Positions 59,232 through 64,000 of a DNA stretch of 64,000 nucleotides are shown here, piece by piece (position 1 is the stretch's first letter; the number at the start of each line of letters is the position of its first letter). The stretch covers positions 62,001 through 126,000 of the forward strand of contig WRHO01000002.1 in the NCBI GenBank assembly GCA_009783205.1. The letters are read 5' to 3'. The position numbers and the translations under genes are program-made. Source of the stretch: Oscillospiraceae bacterium (GTDB taxonomy: Bacteria > Bacillota > Clostridia > Oscillospirales > Ruminococcaceae). The notes under the pieces were generated by a model that searched no databases, was not told the origin of the DNA, and saw nothing but the letters and a program-made list of their open reading frames with translations.

Positions 59232-59260
59232 CGGAACAGATTTTCGGAGGTTGCCTATAT
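59232..59260 (+). promoter_or_regulatory. rex ribosome-site region, repeated at 46467
   Basis: Contains CGGAGG before the rex ATG (59259). Shares 26 of 29 bases with an unused copy at 46467-46495. Confidence 0.45.
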
Positions 59261-59912
59261 GAAACCAACCGATAATATTTCGCCTTATGTAATTAAGCGA
59301 TTACCGCGATATTACCGATATTTGGGGGAGCTTCTCGAAGAGGGAAGGGTCAAGATTTCGTCAAATGAGCTTTCACAGAAAATGCGGATTACCGCGAGTC
59401 AAATACGACAGGATTTGAACTGTTTCGGGGGGTTCGGGCAACAGGGGTACGGTTATAATGTCGAAATTCTTCGCAAGGAGATTTCAGACATTATCGGGAT
59501 AGAGAAAAACAATAAGGTCATTATTTTGGGCGCGGGAAGCATGGGGCAGGCGATTTGTGACAATATCAGCTTTGAGAAGCGGGGCTGTACCCTTGCGGGA
59601 ATATTCGACAAAGACCCGTTATTGCACGGGAAAATCATCGCGGGACATCAGATTATGAGCGACGAGCATTTGCCGCAGTTTTGCAGAGAGGAACAGCCGA
59701 AGATAGCGGTTTTATGCGTTCCGTTGGAAAGTGCGCGCGGGGTTTGTGATATACTTATTAAGCTCGGGATTAAGAGCTTTTGGAACTTTAGTCATTTCGA
59801 CATAAATCATCATTTCGACAACGTGAACGTCGAAAACGTACATTTGGGCGACAGTCTGTTAACGCTGGTATACAAGGTCAATGTACCGCGTGAAACGGAT
59901 ATAATTATATAA
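59259..59912 (+). CDS. rex: Redox-sensing transcriptional repressor Rex
   Basis: A 217-residue repressor that responds to the NADH/NAD+ ratio. N-terminal winged helix (YVIKRLPRYYRYLGELLEEG...ITASQIRQDLNCFGGFGQQGYGY) and Rossmann NAD(H) domain with GAGSMGQAI. It follows icd by 61 bases and may be co-transcribed with acn-icd. The next gene (CotH) starts 24 bases later. Confidence 0.95.
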   Translation: MKPTDNISPYVIKRLPRYYRYLGELLEEGRVKISSNELSQKMRITASQIRQDLNCFGGFGQQGYGYNVEILRKEISDIIGIEKNNKVIILGAGSMGQAICDNISFEKRGCTLAGIFDKDPLLHGKIIAGHQIMSDEHLPQFCREEQPKIAVLCVPLESARGVCDILIKLGIKSFWNFSHFDINHHFDNVNVENVHLGDSLLTLVYKVNVPRETDIII

Positions 59913-59936
59913 AATATTTTTTTCAGGAGGGAATCT

Positions 59937-62900
59937 ATGAAACGCAAACTTTTAGCAGTGGTAACTCTGCTCGCGATTATGCTGTCGGCATTTCCGCTCA
60001 GTGTATTCGCAGAAGGCTCTGACCCCGACCCAGACCCGGAGGAAGGGCGTCTCGATTTACGGTTAAAGTACAACGGTACCGTAATCGACCAGACGTTCAA
60101 CAGTTTTGTTTCCGGGGGAAGCATCACTATTGAAGCGGGAACGCGAGACAATAACGACGGATTTATTCCGTTGCCCAACCAAAGCGAGGTTGAAATCTAT
60201 TGGACGGCGAGCGACAGCGGTTCGGGCTTTACGCTTACCGATAAGGATTACACGGCCGCGACCCCTTACACCGACGGCTCATGGGGCGGCGGCGGCGCGG
60301 GCTTTAAAGGCGTCCCGATAGGTACGAACGACTTCATCACGAATTTAGTGTTTAAGCGTCACTGGGGCGGGGGAAGCCCGATGAGACTGTCTCCCGGTAC
60401 GGCGGCGGCACCCGCAGTTAAGTACAGCTCGGGAATTACGATTCCGACGTTTGTCGAGGGCGACAGAGAAGCTTTCACGGTAAGCTTTGTCGGTTATTCG
60501 AACGGCCCGACGGCAAAAGCGGGCGACGTCGCGAGAATTACGAGGACGTTCCTTTTAATGCCCGCGACCGGTAACCCGACCGGCGGTAACATACTCAGCA
60601 CCGATTTGATTAACCGCCGCACAGACTGGTTAGGGCGAAACGGTGAGCATGAGGACTGGATGATACTCACCTGTTACACATCTTCGCACGATTTGTACGA
60701 CCATAACGACGGTATATTCATTCCCGGTAAGGACAGAGAGGAATGGATTGAACAGTATCAGAAATTGAACGCGGGAAAACCCCTGCTCGGAAGACGTATG
60801 TATGACGACGGGCCGAGAACACGTCCCGACTTTATAGATACCGGTATTATGGACCCATACGGCCCGACCTTAGCGGCTAACTTTAACCGTCGAGGAAGAG
60901 GTATAGATAAGGGCGAAGCCAACGGCGTAAGAGAAGGCGCGGCGGGCGGCGCGGAAATAGCTACCTTCGTAGAAATTTTCGACGCCAACGGTTTCAGACA
61001 GGTTGCTCAAGGCGCGGGCGCGAGGGTAAAGGGCGGCTGGTCACGCGGTACCAACCTTTACGAGCAAAAGACTTTTGAATTTTACGCGAGAAACGGTTAT
61101 AACGACTATTTCGGCGGCGGAAGATTAAACAGCTTTTATTTCCCGTTATTCGGACAGGATAATGTTTACGACTCAAGAGACAGCAATTTCGGTAACATGA
61201 TTCACCGTTATCGTCGTTTCCGCGCAAGAAACGCAGGTAACGACAGAGACAGAGCATATATGCACGACGAGGTAGGGCAGAGATTAGGCGAGTTAGCGGG
61301 TATGCCCGGCGGCGTTCAAAAGGATAAACCCTGTGTTATGTATGTGAACGGCGCGTATTACGGAATGACCTTCCTCAAAAGCCCGAGAACACAAAATCAT
61401 TACGACAGAATGTACGGCGGCAGAGAGAGCGCGTTCCATACGCACGGCGTATCGGAATTAGGACGCGATTCTTGTTTAAGCGGCACAAAAGGCTGCGGAC
61501 GTATTATCCCCGAAGGACATGACGGAGCGCAGACCAACGCTAATCCGTTAGAAAGATATCAATTTACGGTAAACGTAGAAAACTTCTGGTGGCCGGAGGG
61601 GGCTACCGCGCCGCAAAGACAAAACACAGATAAGATGTTATTTGAATTATCGGATATAAATTTAGGTTCGAGAAATACGCCCGCGGGCGGTTTCACAAAC
61701 ACAACCGCGAGAGATACCTATGTCGGATGGCAGCCGAGGTTCTGTGACGGCGTAAACCGCAAATGTACCGGCGACAGGGTTGATAAATGTATGGAATACT
61801 GGGGCACGGGTGAGGACATCTGTGAAGCCGCCGGCTCTTGTCGCGCAAGAGACGATTGGGACATAATTAAGGATATCGTTTGGGACGTACAGGTACCCGC
61901 GAATCAGACGGTACTCGGTAAAGCACTCGGCACACGCCCCGCAACCTCTGCGGGAAGAGACGCGGGTTTACTCCACCCCAACGGTTTGACTAAACAGGAT
62001 AACTGGGACGAGTTTTGTGCGCGGGTTGACGTAGACGCGTTCTTCCACTATTATGCTATACAGATATACTGGGGCAACTGTGACTGGCCCGGTAACAACA
62101 TGGAAATGTGGCGTTATTTCCCTAATGAAAAAGAGATAGAACAGGTTAAGAACGGCGAGATTCACCCGTATTTGGACGGAAGATGGCGTCCGATTATATT
62201 CGACATGGACTGGGGTGCGGCTGAGCTTAACGACAGCATGAATACCGTATTCTTCGGTTCATCGGCGGGATATAACACAATTAAAGCACTTATCGACAGA
62301 AACGAGCCGTTCGGCGGACACTTCGGCGCGGCTCTTACCACAACCTTCTTAATGCGCGCATTAATGGGCGGCGACCCAGTTGGAAGCGGCGAAAAAGCAC
62401 AGGCGGCGATTCCGACCTCGGGTATTCAAGCGGATAACAGAGCAAAAATGGCTAACGCGCTTTCCGACTTGTATCAAGGTGCGTTTAAGCCGGCTATTGC
62501 TCAAAGCGCTTGGGATACGATTGAATGGACGTTACACAACGAGCATCAAGTTATGCTCGCCGGTAACTTCATAGCTGACCCGGAATATGCCGTAATAGGC
62601 GGTAAAACGAGAAGAATTAATGAGGTTCCCCGTCCGTCGATGCAGTTCGGCGGAACGGTAACGGCAGACGCGACGGCTGTTCCGGGGAACGTCGGAAGAC
62701 GTTGGGGTACGTGGCCGGTATGGAATTACGGGCCCAGCCAAAACGCGGACAATGACGACTCGGTATACGGAATGGGGCCGGAAGAAAATCCCCCGAAGAG
62801 TTCAAAGGGCGTTATGAGAGAATTCCTCGGCGATAGAGCAATGTATACCGTAACTACCAATGACGGAGCGGTGCAGAGAAGAGGCGGACGTTCTAATGTT

Positions 62901-64000
62901 CAAGGCGGTATACCTTCATTTGTAAATGCGTCGCTCGGTAAAACCTGGACAAACGGGACTTCCTACGGCGACTATGAGGTTAAGGTGACGGTCGCTAAGA
63001 ACGGTATCAACCACGGTAAAGGTACGGCGAAGATGAACACACGTTTAGTCGCCGTCGAAGACCTCCCCACCATTTGGAACAACACTACGTCAGCGAATAT
63101 GCTTGACCCTCGTTCTGAGGGTGACGGAACGGCGGTTACCGGCAGATACTGGAACGGAACACGGGTTCCTATAACCGCATATCCGTACAGAGGCTATAAG
63201 GCGGTTTGGTCGGGAACGGGCGTTACACAGCCTACGACAACACCTTGTTGCAAAAACACACCGGAGCAAAACACAATCTATGTAACCGGTGCGGCAGATG
63301 TTACGCTTAATTTTGTAAAATGTGACCACTTTAACAAGACGGGTATGCCGATAATCACCGGCGTAAGAGCGGTCGCGTTCAACTCGTTGAACAAAGACAG
63401 AGACGACTGGGTTGAGGTTTCGAACGAGACCGAATGGAACAACGGCAGAGCGGTTTCATTGAGGGGTTATTACCTCACAGACAGCGGTAAGGATTTCAAG
63501 CAACAGTTACCTTCGATTATCGTAAGAGCGGGACAAAGAATATATCTCCCCGGCTCGCATAACAGCAAAGACGAGATAGCGAGAAACGACGTCTTTAAAG
63601 AAGGTATAGGCACCGCGGATAACCCGATACTCCCGTTCTTTAAGAGAACAAAGGAGAACGGCTTCGGCATAAGCGCGACCGAGAGGGTTCGTTTAGTCGG
63701 CGCGAACAACGGATATAAAGAAACCCCGACATCATTTGCCGAAGACAACGAATTGTCTCGCGTTGAGGTTCCGTATATGAATAAAACGCAGTCATTATTG
63801 CGTAATAATAACGGAAACTTCTGGGTATTCAATTCGGCGGCGGGCGGCGTAGACTGGTACCCCGTACAAAAGCCGTCATTAAACATGGGCTTCGGCGCGG
63901 CAGAGGCGAGAGCGAGAAGAATCGAACCGCCTACGGTAAAATGTCAGATTTGCGGTAAGGGAATCGACCCGGATACCAACCAATGCGGTTGTACACCGGT
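59937..64000 (+). CDS. Very large secreted CotH-kinase protein (3' end outside window)
   Basis: At least 1354 residues, open to the window edge. Signal peptide 1-26 (SVFAEGS), Asp/Pro linker, beta domain, then a CotH kinase-like domain: ATFVEIFDANG, GARVKGGWSRG, CVMYVNGAYYGMTFL, HTHGVSE, WGNCDWPGNNMEMWR (712-726), WRPIIFDMDWG (750). The Cys-rich insert CDGVNRKCTGDRVDKC is unusual. A lamin-tail-like domain (about 1143-1260; DDWVEVSN, GYYLTDSG) and a CQICGKGIDPDTNQCGC knuckle close the visible part; the other proteins here continue from such a knuckle into a dockerin, so one is expected. AGGAGG site. The kinase substrate is unknown. Confidence 0.82.
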   Translation, partial: MKRKLLAVVTLLAIMLSAFPLSVFAEGSDPDPDPEEGRLDLRLKYNGTVIDQTFNSFVSGGSITIEAGTRDNNDGFIPLPNQSEVEIYWTASDSGSGFTLTDKDYTAATPYTDGSWGGGGAGFKGVPIGTNDFITNLVFKRHWGGGSPMRLSPGTAAAPAVKYSSGITIPTFVEGDREAFTVSFVGYSNGPTAKAGDVARITRTFLLMPATGNPTGGNILSTDLINRRTDWLGRNGEHEDWMILTCYTSSHDLYDHNDGIFIPGKDREEWIEQYQKLNAGKPLLGRRMYDDGPRTRPDFIDTGIMDPYGPTLAANFNRRGRGIDKGEANGVREGAAGGAEIATFVEIFDANGFRQVAQGAGARVKGGWSRGTNLYEQKTFEFYARNGYNDYFGGGRLNSFYFPLFGQDNVYDSRDSNFGNMIHRYRRFRARNAGNDRDRAYMHDEVGQRLGELAGMPGGVQKDKPCVMYVNGAYYGMTFLKSPRTQNHYDRMYGGRESAFHTHGVSELGRDSCLSGTKGCGRIIPEGHDGAQTNANPLERYQFTVNVENFWWPEGATAPQRQNTDKMLFELSDINLGSRNTPAGGFTNTTARDTYVGWQPRFCDGVNRKCTGDRVDKCMEYWGTGEDICEAAGSCRARDDWDIIKDIVWDVQVPANQTVLGKALGTRPATSAGRDAGLLHPNGLTKQDNWDEFCARVDVDAFFHYYAIQIYWGNCDWPGNNMEMWRYFPNEKEIEQVKNGEIHPYLDGRWRPIIFDMDWGAAELNDSMNTVFFGSSAGYNTIKALIDRNEPFGGHFGAALTTTFLMRALMGGDPVGSGEKAQAAIPTSGIQADNRAKMANALSDLYQGAFKPAIAQSAWDTIEWTLHNEHQVMLAGNFIADPEYAVIGGKTRRINEVPRPSMQFGGTVTADATAVPGNVGRRWGTWPVWNYGPSQNADNDDSVYGMGPEENPPKSSKGVMREFLGDRAMYTVTTNDGAVQRRGGRSNVQGGIPSFVNASLGKTWTNGTSYGDYEVKVTVAKNGINHGKGTAKMNTRLVAVEDLPTIWNNTTSANMLDPRSEGDGTAVTGRYWNGTRVPITAYPYRGYKAVWSGTGVTQPTTTPCCKNTPEQNTIYVTGAADVTLNFVKCDHFNKTGMPIITGVRAVAFNSLNKDRDDWVEVSNETEWNNGRAVSLRGYYLTDSGKDFKQQLPSIIVRAGQRIYLPGSHNSKDEIARNDVFKEGIGTADNPILPFFKRTKENGFGISATERVRLVGANNGYKETPTSFAEDNELSRVEVPYMNKTQSLLRNNNGNFWVFNSAAGGVDWYPVQKPSLNMGFGAAEARARRIEPPTVKCQICGKGIDPDTNQCGCTP

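Overview
The window reads as chromosome of a low-to-mid GC anaerobic member of the Bacillota, class Clostridia, probably near the fibre-degrading Oscillospiraceae/Ruminococcaceae (an inference from gene content, with no marker-based placement). Supporting this are strong AGGAGG ribosome sites, sigma-A type promoters (TTGACA-17-TATAAT), a CD1247-type gene beside efp, Rex, NrdR, YqeG, MecA, an UPF0210/ACT pair, GH94 and GH5 enzymes, and several secreted proteins ending in dockerin-like modules. I found no tRNA, rRNA, CRISPR array, prophage or complete insertion sequence.

Layout. 1-9.2 kb: housekeeping genes (3' part of metG, rpsU, yqeG, an endonuclease IV-like gene, an M24 peptidase, efp, a CD1247-type gene, a divergent secA, a STAS protein, mnmE). 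9.4-22 kb: secreted and carbohydrate genes (a 1637-residue phosphoesterase with a dockerin-like end, a beta-propeller lipoprotein, pth, a GH94 phosphorylase, a leucine-rich-repeat dockerin protein). 22-34 kb: rpe, mecA, an unusual three-gene rnfD-E-A set, a DUF4015 protein, yajC, a cyclophilin lipoprotein, a GH5 cellulase, secDF, a TIM-barrel protein, nrdR. 34-40 kb, mostly minus strand: a secreted duplicated-domain protein, a tandemly duplicated toxin-antitoxin locus with one toxin reduced to a stub, the UPF0210/ACT pair, another LRR dockerin protein, a YfcE-like phosphodiesterase. 40-49 kb: small acidic orphan proteins, a membrane propeller protein, rplM-rpsI, a DUF1540 protein, guaD, two lipoproteins, an Rpn-type nuclease gene. 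49-56 kb: a dockerin protein and a two-gene wall-hydrolase operon (GHL10 plus a TIM barrel-amidase fusion). 56-64 kb: acn-icd-rex, then a very large CotH-kinase protein cut by the window edge.

Functionally, the window joins a Sec export set (secA-like, yajC, secDF) with exported glycan-active and scaffold-binding proteins, and an intracellular phosphorylase that would use imported disaccharides. Five secreted proteins end in, or contain, the same kind of C-terminal module: an EF-hand-like loop (often GDILGNG) followed by a second repeat of the type GEPTIFC. This suggests assembly on a cohesin-type scaffold encoded elsewhere.

The most unusual signals lie between genes. (1) A hairpin plus GGAAAGG ribosome-site cassette recurs at nine unrelated genes, usually with exactly 13 nt to the start codon. 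(2) Heptamer arrays (TTGACAR) begin at the TGA stop codon of five plus-strand genes, and two of them appear to supply the -35 box of the next gene. (3) MITE-like inverted repeats flanked by TA abut the cassette at two loci. (4) The Rnf-like trio has lost most of the cysteines expected to hold the intramembrane iron-sulfur cluster.
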